Shown: piece by piece, positions 29,871 to 39,828 of the stretch
How positions within the stretch are numbered: the stretch's first letter is position 1
Layout: each line of letters opens with the position of its first letter
Source: Naegleria lovaniensis
Lineage: Eukaryota > Heterolobosea > Eutetramitea > Acrasida > Naegleriidae
NCBI RefSeq assembly: GCF_003324165.1
Contig: NW_025407853.1
Location: 62,001 to 126,000, forward strand
DNA: 64,000 nt
Direction: 5' to 3'
Translations under genes and position numbers: made by a program
Notes under the pieces: model-generated
What the model was told of the DNA's origin: nothing
Database searches by the model: none
What the model saw: only the letters and a program-made list of their open reading frames with translations

Positions 29871-31394
29871 TTATTGATGGTGTTGTCGATGTAATTCAAG
29901 AAGAATGTCCTCAATGGAAAGCTTAAGTGGAAAAACGGAGCCATCGTCGTCATCAAGTCTGCTCTCGATGCCTGTTGTGGATGGAGGTGATAACGATGAA
30001 ACATTAGAAGCAATTTCTGCTTGATGTAGTTGAAGTGTTGAAAGACCTTGTGGTCCATGAAGAGGTGATGAAACAGATGAAATGGATGTGAATGGAGTAT
30101 TTACATGTGAGGGAGGTGGTTGGGTGGATAAATCTTGCTGCCCTGAAAGGTTATTCACTCTACTCGAGTAATTGATGTTCTGTGAAATAGAAGTAAATAC
30201 GGATGATACACTCGGCACACGGTCAGGACTACTAGTAGGGTATACTTCGGGCTGTTTTCGTGTTTGAATCGCTTGTAAACTATTATTTGATTGATGACCA
30301 CCCATGAAAGTGAAACCTACACCACTACTGCTATTATTTACATCTCTAGGAGTGGAAGTAGTAGTGGAGGTTATTGCATGATCAACATAATTGCTCGAAA
30401 CGTTGGTGGTTATACCCATGCTGTTGAAGTTGCATGTATTCACCGAGCCTTGGAGTGGTTGTGTTGAAGCCACATCCATTGGAGACGAAAAATTGAATGG
30501 TTCTGGCTGTTGACGAGGAATAGAACCCGAGAATGGAGGAAATTGCTGAATTTGTGGAAGAGAATGCACGTTGAATGAACTTGTTGATTCAACAAGTGTG
30601 TTGTTATTGGCATCCATAGTTGTGTCCAAAGCTGTTGGTTGTGGTTGCATTCCAATCAATACGGATGGTGACGGTGGTTGTTGCATGATATCATTGTCCT
30701 TCGTATGTTGATGATGTGCATGTTGAACCGGATGTTGTGCATGCGCGGTTAACGTTGTTCTTGGCTGTTGTGGCTGTTGTGGCTGTTGTGGCTGTTGAGG
30801 AGGTTGTGACTTGGGTGCTCTCCTTCTGCTTTTTGAACCTCTTGTCGTTGACGGTAGTTTTTGACCATGCATAACAATTTGCTGATTGCCATAGATGGCT
30901 GGTATTTTGGTCAACCTCAATTCAGTATAATTACTCGCAAATTGCTCATCTGTGACAAGCTTTTTGATACGGAGTGCATGTGTGGGTTGAAGGAATTTAA
31001 TAAAGGTTGGATTAGCAGTATTATTACTATTGCTTGCAGGGGTATTGAGTGAGGTATTTGGATTGCCCGACATGTTGGAGGTTGCTGAGGAAGAGGTTGG
31101 AGGAGAAACTCTTTGTGTGGTGCTTGTAACATCATGTTGTTGTTGTTGCAGAGGTGGTAACTGCTGCTGTTGTTGCGAGTGATGAATCGTTGGAGTTTCA
31201 TTCACAAATGTTAAGCCTCCAGTCGACGAGTTACTTTCAACCATGATTGTACTCGAGGCGCTACGAGTTGAAGCGTCATCAAAACCAAAAGGCTGACTTG
31301 AAGAAGGATTTGTTGTTTGTTGATGCGCCTCCGAGGAGGAGGAGGCACCTCTCTGTGAAGATTTTGAAGATGCTTCTTGTTGCGGATTAGACAT
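29871..31394 (-). CDS. Large low-complexity protein, 507 aa
   Basis: A Gln/Ser/Thr/Pro/Asn-rich protein, mostly disordered. The only globular-looking stretch is FLQPTHALRIKKLVTDEQF to AIYGNQQIVMHGQK (about residues 135-180), followed by a basic patch (RGSKSRRRAPK) that could be a nuclear localisation signal. A short tandem repeat encodes QQP four times. The composition resembles transcriptional co-regulators of amoebae, but no domain supports this. ATG at 31394. Confidence 0.6.
   Translation of the reverse strand: MSNPQQEASSKSSQRGASSSSEAHQQTTNPSSSQPFGFDDASTRSASSTIMVESNSSTGGLTFVNETPTIHHSQQQQQLPPLQQQQHDVTSTTQRVSPPTSSSATSNMSGNPNTSLNTPASNSNNTANPTFIKFLQPTHALRIKKLVTDEQFASNYTELRLTKIPAIYGNQQIVMHGQKLPSTTRGSKSRRRAPKSQPPQQPQQPQQPQQPRTTLTAHAQHPVQHAHHQHTKDNDIMQQPPSPSVLIGMQPQPTALDTTMDANNNTLVESTSSFNVHSLPQIQQFPPFSGSIPRQQPEPFNFSSPMDVASTQPLQGSVNTCNFNSMGITTNVSSNYVDHAITSTTTSTPRDVNNSSSGVGFTFMGGHQSNNSLQAIQTRKQPEVYPTSSPDRVPSVSSVFTSISQNINYSSRVNNLSGQQDLSTQPPPSHVNTPFTSISSVSSPLHGPQGLSTLQLHQAEIASNVSSLSPPSTTGIESRLDDDDGSVFPLKLSIEDILLELHRQHHQ
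30763..30798. repeat. Short tandem repeat inside the low-complexity gene
   Basis: About four copies of a 9-bp unit (ggctgttgt) that encode Gln-Gln-Pro on the minus strand. In phase with the reading frame, so length changes would not break the protein. Confidence 0.85.
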
Positions 31395-31589
31395 GCAGTG
31401 AGGTGAATGGATGAGCTGTGTTGTGAAATGCTCTGTAAAATTTCACTTGAGGATGGTTGTTGGATTTTCTTTGGCTTGAACTTGACAAATGTTATCGGCA
31501 GTCAGATGTAGTATTTCATGAACGATTTTGTTTCTACTTGCTATTGGAGTATGTTTGGTATGAACGACTTTTCTGTTCTAATTGTTGAA

Positions 31590-32280
31590 ATCAACTACTA
31601 TTCAATAAAACCACACAATTGCAGCGAATGGTCTTTAGCTTGAAGTGACGCCAAGTAGTGAGAGGCACCTAGTTGTTGTTCTCTTTGGTGTCGACTTGTA
31701 AAAGCAATTTTTAACGCTTGAAAATATTTTGCGAGTCGCACCTTGTATGAGCTAAACACCCGAAAATGTTGAAGAATGACAGTTGCCTTTGGTGTCGGAA
31801 TGCAAGGCACGGACAAAATTAAGCACACTCCAAGATAATATGCGCTACACGGGTGGCGATGGACTCTCCCACTATGGAGATCTGACATAATTGAAGAGGG
31901 TGCATGCAGGCGAAAAGTACTTCCTCGACAATAATGAATGGGCGCATCATGATCATTATGTGCTTGGATAATGGCAAGGGGTATTTTAGGATGTCGTTCC
32001 GTTTGGTGTTGTGGCTTTCATGTCCACGGAATGCTACCATCACAAATACCTGCATCTTATCTGGACAACTGGTGAATGATGAAACCTAGAGTGCGTTGTG
32101 GTAATCACCGCTTCAGAGTGCATTCATACAATTTGGCAACAATGTCGAATGCTTGTTCTAACGACACTGTCTTCAAATTCTCCATTTTGACAGTTGTACG
32201 AGAGAATAACAGATCTTGTAATGACCTGCCTGTTCTGGAGAAAGACCGCAATTGTGCATTGTAATCATGATAAAAATCGA
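31590..32280 (-). pseudogene. Probable decayed Tc1/mariner-type transposase
   Basis: Within the roughly 1-kb gap between the low-complexity gene and the deacetylase gene, reading frames on the minus strand are short and scattered but carry recognisable pieces: SLHSGRVHRHP-like sequence near 31860, SYKVRLAKYFQALKIAFTSR near 31720 that resembles the P-x-LNPIE-x-FxxLK stretch and following helix of IS630/Tc1 (DDE_3) transposases, and an MHNCGLSPEQAGHYKICYSL segment near 32250 that could be a degenerate N-terminal helix-turn-helix. Several stops and frame changes separate these, so the copy is inactive and old. Terminal repeats were not found. Resemblance is by eye only. Confidence 0.33.
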
Positions 32281-32413
32281 GAGTGTTCGGTGACCTTTCC
32301 GGTCAATTTGGCAGACTTAGCCCAAAGGTTCAAAACAGTGTAGGCCACTATTGAGTTAATTGAGCTTTGAGCAAAATAATTCAGGTGGCATCTTTTGTGA
32401 ATAATCTTTTTCC

Positions 32414-33373
32414 TTACTCACCCATCATGTGTGACAGTTTCAAGACCGAATATCTTCTCCATTGGAGAAAAGGCAGCAAGTAGTTGAGAAGTTGTGCTGT
32501 CCATGGTCTATCATGCAGAATGACAATTTGGTGATGGTCATTCGAACATAAAAATCCAAATGACAATAATTTCACCAAGTCATACACATAACCTACAAGT
32601 GCAATGTTGATGAAATTGAGCCACCACAAAGGCACTTGCGGATCAAATGAATAAATATTGCCCAACACAATATCGTAGTTCAACTCTTGGCATGCTTGAA
32701 CCATTTCTTGTGTGAAAAAGCCATGCCCAGGTCGATAATATTTCGTCATGACACTTGTAAGCGGAGCTTGCCTCTTCAACTTTCTTCGCTCGTTGAGTGG
32801 AGCAAGCAGAATATCATTCACAGCCTTCTCACAATTTGCAATTTCCATCAACAGATTAGTTTTAGAGAGAGATGCGTGCTTTGAGTTGGTCATGCCATGA
32901 TTTGCCAATTCAATGACACCATCATCGAGCCACTCTACAAATTTTTCAACGAGTTGAGTGTTTTTCTGCAAATTCCGAATGGAATAGTTCCCGATCATCA
33001 TCAATGTGGCACAGGCATTGTGTTGTTTCAAGATTTTACAAATTTCGGAAATACTGGAAATGAACAAATCATGATTTTGTGTGGTTGATGAAATCATTGT
33101 GTGTTGCTGCCTTTCACGTCTACGGAGTATCTTGGGCAGTGAATACTTCCAAGGTACATCATCAATAGTGATAGCAATACAATGTCTTGTTGAAGGTATG
33201 GATTTATTCTCTTCCAATCTGGCATCCGAGCAATCATCACTGTTATTTACGTTCTTCCTCTTCCTTCCATTGAAAATAATCTTGTTGGAAGAATCCAATA
33301 CTGAGAGAAGTCTTACACCAAACAGCCAAACGACAAGTATTACGGAGGTGATGACAGGGATTAACCAAAACAT
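32414..33373 (-). CDS. Polysaccharide (chitin-type) deacetylase, NodB fold, 319 aa
   Basis: Removes acetyl groups from N-acetylglucosamine polymers or peptidoglycan. The first ATG is 33373, after seven A, beginning a signal anchor (FWLIPVITSVILVVWLFGV). The NodB motifs appear in order: CIAITIDDVP (metal Asp and base Asp), ATLMMIGNY (strand normally TFFVxG), ELANHGMTNSKH (metal His pair), YYRPGHGFFT (the RPPxG motif) and VILHDRPW (the final LHD). A long insert before RPGHGFF (MTKYY) and Lys/Arg-rich stretch distinguish it. The product is probably an ER or Golgi type II membrane enzyme, perhaps used in cyst-wall synthesis or bacterial digestion. Confidence 0.8.
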   Translation of the reverse strand: MFWLIPVITSVILVVWLFGVRLLSVLDSSNKIIFNGRKRKNVNNSDDCSDARLEENKSIPSTRHCIAITIDDVPWKYSLPKILRRRERQQHTMISSTTQNHDLFISSISEICKILKQHNACATLMMIGNYSIRNLQKNTQLVEKFVEWLDDGVIELANHGMTNSKHASLSKTNLLMEIANCEKAVNDILLAPLNERRKLKRQAPLTSVMTKYYRPGHGFFTQEMVQACQELNYDIVLGNIYSFDPQVPLWWLNFINIALVGYVYDLVKLLSFGFLCSNDHHQIVILHDRPWTAQLLNYLLPFLQWRRYSVLKLSHMMGE

Positions 33374-33638
33374 TTTTTTTCGCAGAAAAATAAACAACAA
33401 AAATTTTGTACAAAATTGCGTAAAACACTCAATGAGTGAAAGCCATGTTAAAGTTGCTCAAAAACTAATTCTATGAGCAGTAAAGAATTGAAGGAGAATA
33501 TTTCTTGCTTCACTGATATCTATCTATCTTTGTCAATAATCAAGCCACAAGATGGACAATGATATGGCTTCATTGACATTGTATAAAAGGCACTAAGAAA
33601 ATTCAAAGCTAACGGCATTTTTAATAAATAGCGAAAAA

Positions 33639-35648
33639 ATGTACAATAACCAAGCACCACACTCGTCCAGTCCAAACGTTGTGAATTCAATGAATAGAAG
33701 CTCGTCATCCCCCCAAATGAGCCTTAATCATCCTTACTTACAAAGAGTTCAGCAAGGATCATCTTATTCCTCGCAGAGAGGAAGAATGAGCCCACAACAG
33801 ATGCAACATCCTGTTGCCGATCATCAAGTATTTTCTTCGCCCCCAATTCATCATCGGCAATCACCAATTTTAAATTCTCAAGCAAACTCAAATCAACAAG
33901 GTATGACCCAGCAAGTATTGCAACATCATCATCAAAGCCTTAATATGAAATCTCAAACAGCCTCAGCCACTTTGCGGTTTCTCAACGAAGAGTCGGCAGA
34001 CGATTTGTATTCGTTTCATGATCCGCACAGTGAAACACTTCATTCACCACGTTCTCAGGCGAATCAGAATGTTGTTCCATCTTCATCTTCGGTAAACTCA
34101 GCTCAACATTCCAATCCGAATACAGGTATGATGACTCATCATGCAGAGAGAATGAATCAATCTCAAATCTCATCAAAGGTGAGGCACATTCCGAGACAAG
34201 ATCCATTCTTTCATCATCTTGAGTATAGTGTCAAGTTGGCCATTGGTGCAGTTTCTTGTTCCGTTTCACGAGTGTACTGTTTGCGAGATGCTACCGAATA
34301 CAATCAATTTAAACAATATCAACAACTGAGCATGAACAGCTCGGGAGGTTTCCTTGATGTATGGCTCAATCTGAATGATTCATCTCATATGGGCTCCAAT
34401 AACACCTTAGAGAGTATCATCAGTGAAGGTTTTCAAATTCCAGAGAATGGTATGAGAGTGAGTATTGGAAGAATCAACCTTGATCCCAACACCCAACAGA
34501 TGCATACTTCATTAATAGCAAATCAAAATTTAAGCCGTGGAAGCACCAATACCATCCAACAGCAACAGTACATGCTTCAAATGCAACAACAAGAGTCCTT
34601 TCTCGGTCAACCTACCTCTCGTCCTCGGGTGTATCGATTGCTTCATTGTCTGTTGAATACGGGAAGGTCGTTTTGCTTGAATAGAGACTTCAATGAGGAA
34701 GTAATTACGATTCCACAAGGTTATGACAGTGTTTACATTCAACCAAGTAAGTACATTGGAATCACTACTCTGTTTTTTGCCAATCATTGTTGTTCATGTG
34801 AACTCAACCAGACGAGGCAAACCCCAATTACAGCCACGAATTCATTATCTTTGACGCACGACAAATATTTGCTGATTGTGTCCTCTTTGTCGAGCATGAC
34901 CAAGCAGGTGATGAAAAAATGTTAAATCAAGTCATGTATAATGACATGCTAAGAAATAGTGATAAAATTATTAGTAAGGCGTACAAAAAGGCGTCAGATT
35001 ATGTGGACCAGTCATGTAACCCACCCTCAGACGAGAAACTGCTATTACCAGAGATTGCTAAACAAATTCAACAACGTCAACTCGTCATGTTGGAATTTGA
35101 AAATATTGAGAAGAGACGTTTGGAGTTGTTAGCAAATGCAGGTCAAATGGAATCCCACATAAGAGAACTGTTTAGAAAGTCCATATCTTCGCTTCATGAC
35201 ATTACGCAACTTAAATTGAGCACGTTGTTGACACGTGAGGCTGAATTGAGACGAAAAATGGAAGAGATTGAATGGATGAATACATTCATTGAATATCAAC
35301 GAACATTGGAATCCCCGTTGCAATTTCTTGAATCTACCGCTCTTCATAAGAGAAAGATCAAGGAGCGACAAGACTCCATTGATCATTATCTTCTTCAAGG
35401 AAAGAATGTATACGATACTCTAACAGTGCCAGACATTACCGTAGAGGGCAAAATGGAGGTTGTATCACAAACCGTTTCTTTGAATGGGTAAGTGGGTTGT
35501 TGTTTGGAATATACTACCAACTTGGAAACACAACTTTAGAATGGCATTTAAAACAATCCTCAACAGTTACCTTCATCAGAACCATGATGTGACTGCATCA
35601 GGCAACATGACCATGAACGAAAATGCTTCTTCCATTTTTAAACCTTAG
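33639..35648 (+). CDS. PARP-like protein with C-terminal coiled-coil, 630 aa, three exons
   Basis: Exons 33639-34746, 34812-35487 and 35540-35648 join in phase and end at TAG (35646-35648). Residues 1-185 are Ser/Gln/His-rich and disordered. Then a divergent PARP catalytic fold: LESIISEGFQIPENGMRVSI, VYRLLHCLLNTGRSFCLNRD, PQGYDSVYIQPNEANPNYSH then EFIIFDARQIFADCVL, which matches the PxGYDSV...EYIVYDxxQ block of PARPs (a real exon junction lies inside it). The normal HG motif at the start is not evident: the equivalent region reads DSSHMGS. A helical region follows (IQQRQLVMLEFENIEKRRLE). It may bind rather than transfer ADP-ribose. Confidence 0.7.
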
Positions 35649-35799
35649 CCATGGTACAGCAACCATGGTTTAACAAGATAAAGAGGACAAATTTGTTTAG
35701 TCTCGTATCTTGTCATCGCCTTAGATGATTGAGCTCGTCCATTATCATACAGCTACATCAATAAATAAAAAGCTTCATTCTAAACTTGACGAATTTTCG

Positions 35800-37895
35800 T
35801 TACACATGATGATCTGAAGATGATCTTGAACACTGAGTAAAATTAATCATGTTTTGAGGTATTGGTAAAGGAGGTCGCAACACATCAAAAGAAATGTCAG
35901 AGCCAGGAAATGGGCCATTACCAAAAACTCGTGTCCATTCTGTCTCAATTACTTTGTAAAATCTTTCATAAATTCCCTTCTCCTTCATATATCTCGAAGT
36001 GAAGGAAGAAATGCCTCCGCATATCGAGACGAGCGTTGTAATTTTGGAATCCCAAGTCACAACAGGGCATATAGCAGTACCTGTGATATTTGTTGATTCC
36101 GTGGAGCCATGGACGCCTTGCATTTTTGTTCCTTGAAGCATGTTCAAATACCACATGAGACCAATGTTTCGATCTGCCAACATGATTGGAAACGATCCGT
36201 ATGGAGTAATAATGTCAGTATGTTCCACATCTATCATCATCCATTGTGAATTTCCAAGCACATTAAAAAGGTTTCAAATTGTTGAATGAGCGAATATTTG
36301 AAAAAACTTACATTGACTTGCAATCTGTTGAATGCCACAAGCACTCACATAATCAGGATCATAGTCACCTCGTTTGACAGGTTTTGTGACACTTGCATAC
36401 AATCCTGGTATTCCATTCTCAACAGAATTTACCAATCGAGCTCGTTCCCCATTCAAGAAAATTTGACCATTCACAGGAATATCCAAATAAGGAAGAACTA
36501 GATATTTCCACTTTTCGTGAGCGCTGTACCAATACCCTTCCTCAACTAGAATGTCTCCAAAATTCTTTGATCGATATTTCACAGCACGTAATTTAGGTCT
36601 TTTAGCAATCCAAATCTTTTCTCTTTCGTTATTGGAGTAACCAAACATTTTCCAGTCAGCCATCATGTCCATGAAGAGATCCATCAATTCTCCTTCATAA
36701 GGATCATCGAGGTAGCAAAATCCTTCAGTCTCATAATTGGAGACATTTAATGGATTTCCATAAATATCCTTAATTGTTGTGACACACCTCACGTGGCCAT
36801 TTCCGTCATAAAATAAGGGAATGACGGTTTTTGAAATTTTCTTAAGTTTGGCAGCAATGGTATTTGCAAGATCAATTCCAATATTCTTCTCTCGCAAGAC
36901 TTGCTCAAGACCAACAAGTGCCCAAATCATTTGTCCATTATCAAGAGAGGGAATTCTATTGGGCCAATCCCACAATAATCCAGCTCCTTCATCATCAACC
37001 TTGAACCATGGTAACAAACTTCCAAAACCAGGATATCTATTGTCAAATAATTCATAACTCTTCAGTTTTGTTTTTAGTGTGGACAATATGAATGTATCAA
37101 TATCTTGTTGAGAAATTTCCATTCTCAATTTTGAAGTAGAAAAAGGGTTTGTTTTTTCACTTGGTGTTACAATGCTTGAATGTTTCATCGAGGAGAGGAA
37201 GAAATTTCTTGCAATTGGATGACCATTAAGAGCTAATGCCATCATGTTCAAATGCAGCGATTCTTTGGAAGGAGCTGAAAATGCGTGCAATGGATCATGA
37301 AGACGTGAAGTATCATAATCAATTTCATGGCCTGTTTTTCATGAATAATTGTTGTGTGTCATTTTCACAATAGGGATTGATTGATTATAATGTTGGTCAT
37401 GCCATTCATGTGTGTGATTCAACAAGGATTGGAAACAACGAATGGAAGAAGTGTCACATATTAATATTGGCATGAATCATGTCGTTGTTGTTGCGTGAAT
37501 TATATAATTTTTGGTTGGAATTGAAAATTAGTGAGATGCCAAAAAACCCACATACCATCATAAGTCAATCCAGATAACATATTCAACCCAACGCCATGAA
37601 CTGCAAATTTTCCTTCCCAATAACTCACATTCATCAAGAAGGAATCAATTTTTTGATTTTCTCCCAATTTGTATTCCTTGGGGTGTGTTGATGATTGCGT
37701 TTCAAAATCTCGAATGGAATAATCGGGAGCAAACTGACACGGATAGAATTGTGCCATGACCACGGAATGATGATCACTGCTGCTACTACTACTACTACTG
37801 CTCATCATCATCAATAGCATCATCATGATCGCCATGATCACAAAGATACTTCTCGCCATGTCTTTGTAGAAGAAGGATAGTATTCGCACCATCAT
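35800..37895 (-). CDS. Secreted/membrane glycoside-hydrolase-like protein, 610 aa
   Basis: Three exons: 37895-37556, 37331-36312 and about 36272-35800. The first begins with a signal anchor (IFVIMAIMMMLLMMM) and a poly-Ser tract. The spliced sequence runs LSGLTYDGGHEIDYDTSRLH, FSAPSKESLHLNMMALAL, WPNRIPSLDNGQMIWALVGL, ETEGFCYLDDPYEGELMDLF and YGSFPIMLADRNIGLMWYL. The helix-rich pattern, acidic residues and GY/GH turns resemble (alpha/alpha)6-barrel enzymes, in particular the beta-1,2-glucanase group GH144/GH162; this is a tentative link. The second intron has a normal GTAAGT donor but no AG before the next in-frame block (see findings). The exact exon-3 boundary is therefore assumed. Confidence 0.6.
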
Positions 37896-38182
37896 TTTTT
37901 TTGTTGTTTTTGGAAATGATTTACAAAAATTGCTATGGTGCTGTTTTCTTTACAAATGTTTATTTCCCTTAGTTTACATGACCTCTTGAAATCATTTCCT
38001 TTGAGACAAGTACTTTGTTATTATTGAGAAGCACTACATCGAATCCCATTTCTATTATTCTGTCGTATTTTGGGTTGGTGAAATTAATCTCCTTTCAGTT
38101 GTTTCGATATCGAAGGAGAGTAATGTTATTGGTGGATTCTTTCTTCCTTCTTCACTAAACATTTGTTGGTGGCGGCAAAACC
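37896..38182. other. Intergenic region
   Basis: AT-rich sequence between the glycosidase-like gene and the next plus-strand frame. It probably holds the promoter of the former. No repeat or RNA seen. Confidence 0.3.
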
Positions 38183-38488
38183 ATGGTTCAACCTTGAATA
38201 AAGAGGTTGAAAACAAAGTCGAAGGTATTGGCTTTAATAACTACAAAAAAAATAACCAACATCATCCAGCCCAACAACATTAGCGAACAAGACGAAGAAC
38301 CTTTTATAAGTAATGGTATCTCCAATCAAACTTCTGAGAAGGCCCATGATAGTTTAATTTACGAGGATGGAGAACTAGAGAACGACGAGTCTATCATTGA
38401 TTTGTTTAATATAGCGATGGAGAGGATGAAAGAAACCAACCAAACACGCTTTTCGATAAGTAAATCCTCCAAATTCGAGAAGCTGTGA
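38183..38488 (+). CDS. Acidic small protein with an uncertain start
   Basis: A frame open from 38198 to a TGA at 38486 encodes an acidic, coding-looking sequence (KTKSKVLALITTKKITNI, SEQDEEPFISNGISNQTS, YEDGELENDESIIDLFNIAM). The nearest ATG in frame (38183, MVQP) is separated from it by one TGA codon at 38195-38197, so either an exon is missing, the start is non-ATG, or a base was misread. No family recognised. It ends one base before the stop of the opposite-strand frame, so the genes converge. Confidence 0.3.
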
Positions 38489-38686
38489 TTAAATAAAAGC
38501 ATAGAATTCTTGGTACTTCTCTGCACTGTTGATATACTCTGTAGGCTGGTCTACAGGCTTACTACAGGAAGCAACATCTTCGTTTGCGTTCTTTTCAAAA
38601 GATGAAATTAATGGTTCCTGTTGATGGATCAGACAGTAAACATTTTTAAAGACGCTGTTATTAGAGCCAAAGCACAAACACAACAT
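38489..38686 (-). CDS. Small Cys-rich-start protein, 65 aa
   Basis: ATG at 38686. The N-terminus MLCLCFGSNNSVF resembles a palmitoylation or lipid-anchor start, followed by an acidic C-terminus with no domain. It converges on the preceding plus-strand gene with adjacent stop codons. Support is composition only. Confidence 0.28.
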   Translation of the reverse strand: MLCLCFGSNNSVFKNVYCLIHQQEPLISSFEKNANEDVASCSKPVDQPTEYINSAEKYQEFYAFI

Positions 38687-38823
38687 GAATCAAATAATGA
38701 GAAAAGGAAAGTCCATTCATAGCTTTGTACAAGTTGCATGGTAACTCATCGAACACTCATCTAACAACACATGAACAACCAGTTCCAAGTTCATCTTCAC
38801 CCTCTCTCGATAATCAAAAAAAA

Positions 38824-39684
38824 ATGCTCGAGTTGATTCTGGAAAACCCAGAAACAACACACGATTTGGCTATCTATGAATTTAACGAACATTCAAGCGA
38901 GAATAAACTCGTTGAAAAGTTAATCATTTTTTGTCACGGAGCTGGAGGAAGAGCTGGTCAATTTGAAAATGTTTGTTCACTATTATCGGAACAGCATAAA
39001 GATTGGCATTTGATTGCTCTCGATCAAATCGGTCATGGAAAAAGTTTTTCTTCTGACAAGACCTATGACAAGGCCGATTTTAAATTTGAAAAATTGTACT
39101 CAAATTTAGAATTTGTAGTCAACCATTATAGAAACAAATACGAGCAAAATGGTCACACGGTGGAGCTCATTATCGTGGGTCATTCGGTGGGCAGTGGTTT
39201 ATCCATGAAATTTGTTTCCAAACATACGGACATTGTCAAGAAATTGATTTTATTAGGAACGAAAGAAGATGCTCCAGGTCAATCGCCTGTGTGGATATTG
39301 CCAGTTTTTGCTTTGGATATGTTGAGAGGAGTGTTTAGTGCAAATTTTAAAAAGCTGGCCTATCACGAGTCAACCAGTGACGAAATTATTGAGAAAGAAT
39401 CAGAGAGTACCAAAAATAATTCCATGTTCATGATGAAGAGCATTTGCACGCAATTACAATGGCCAACGCATGATGAAATTGCATCCATTAAAATACCAAC
39501 CTTGGTAATTGCTGGCGAAACCGATGGTTTGACACCGCCCGAAAAGGGAAAGTTGGTACATGAGCTTATTGAGGGCAGTCAATTTGTGGTGCTGGAAAAG
39601 ACGTCACACAACATGATGATTGAAAAACCTGCCCTAGTGGCTGATGCTATTGAAAAATTTTTAACATGTGAGGAAGATTTGTGA
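38824..39684 (+). CDS. Alpha/beta hydrolase, 286 aa from the first ATG
   Basis: The frame is open from about 38700, but the first in-frame ATG is 38824; an unseen upstream exon is possible. The core is complete: LIIFCHGAGGRAGQF (oxyanion strand), IALDQIGHGKS, IIVGHSVGSG (nucleophile elbow, Ser in GHSVG), LVIAGETDGLTPP (catalytic Asp) and EKTSHNMMIEKP (catalytic His). This order fits the serine hydrolase/MhpC-like family with many substrates, so no particular reaction can be named. No signal peptide or membrane anchor precedes it. Confidence 0.75.
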   Translation: MLELILENPETTHDLAIYEFNEHSSENKLVEKLIIFCHGAGGRAGQFENVCSLLSEQHKDWHLIALDQIGHGKSFSSDKTYDKADFKFEKLYSNLEFVVNHYRNKYEQNGHTVELIIVGHSVGSGLSMKFVSKHTDIVKKLILLGTKEDAPGQSPVWILPVFALDMLRGVFSANFKKLAYHESTSDEIIEKESESTKNNSMFMMKSICTQLQWPTHDEIASIKIPTLVIAGETDGLTPPEKGKLVHELIEGSQFVVLEKTSHNMMIEKPALVADAIEKFLTCEEDL

Positions 39685-39828
39685 TCACATGCATTCAGTT
39701 TTTGAGAGTCAAAAAGTTTTATCATCTTTCACCTAGCTGTTGTGAAGCATTTTTGAATTCCATGGATGGCCACATACTGTGTCATGCTTGCACAAAATAA
39801 AGCATCCTTGTTGGCCAAAAAATTTGGC

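Noticed and set aside
33520-33708. Minus-strand frame ending in KPYHCPSCGLIIDKDR
   Set aside because: A single CPSCG motif in a 160-bp gap between two genes; too little sequence to support a zinc-ribbon gene.
36272-36311. Reading the intron as U12-type AT-AC
   Set aside because: The donor is GTAAGT, not ATATCCTT, and no TTCCTTAAC-like branch site is present.
38195-38197. In-frame TGA after MVQP read as a selenocysteine codon
   Set aside because: No selenoprotein family resemblance and no recognisable SECIS element; a missing exon or misread base is simpler.
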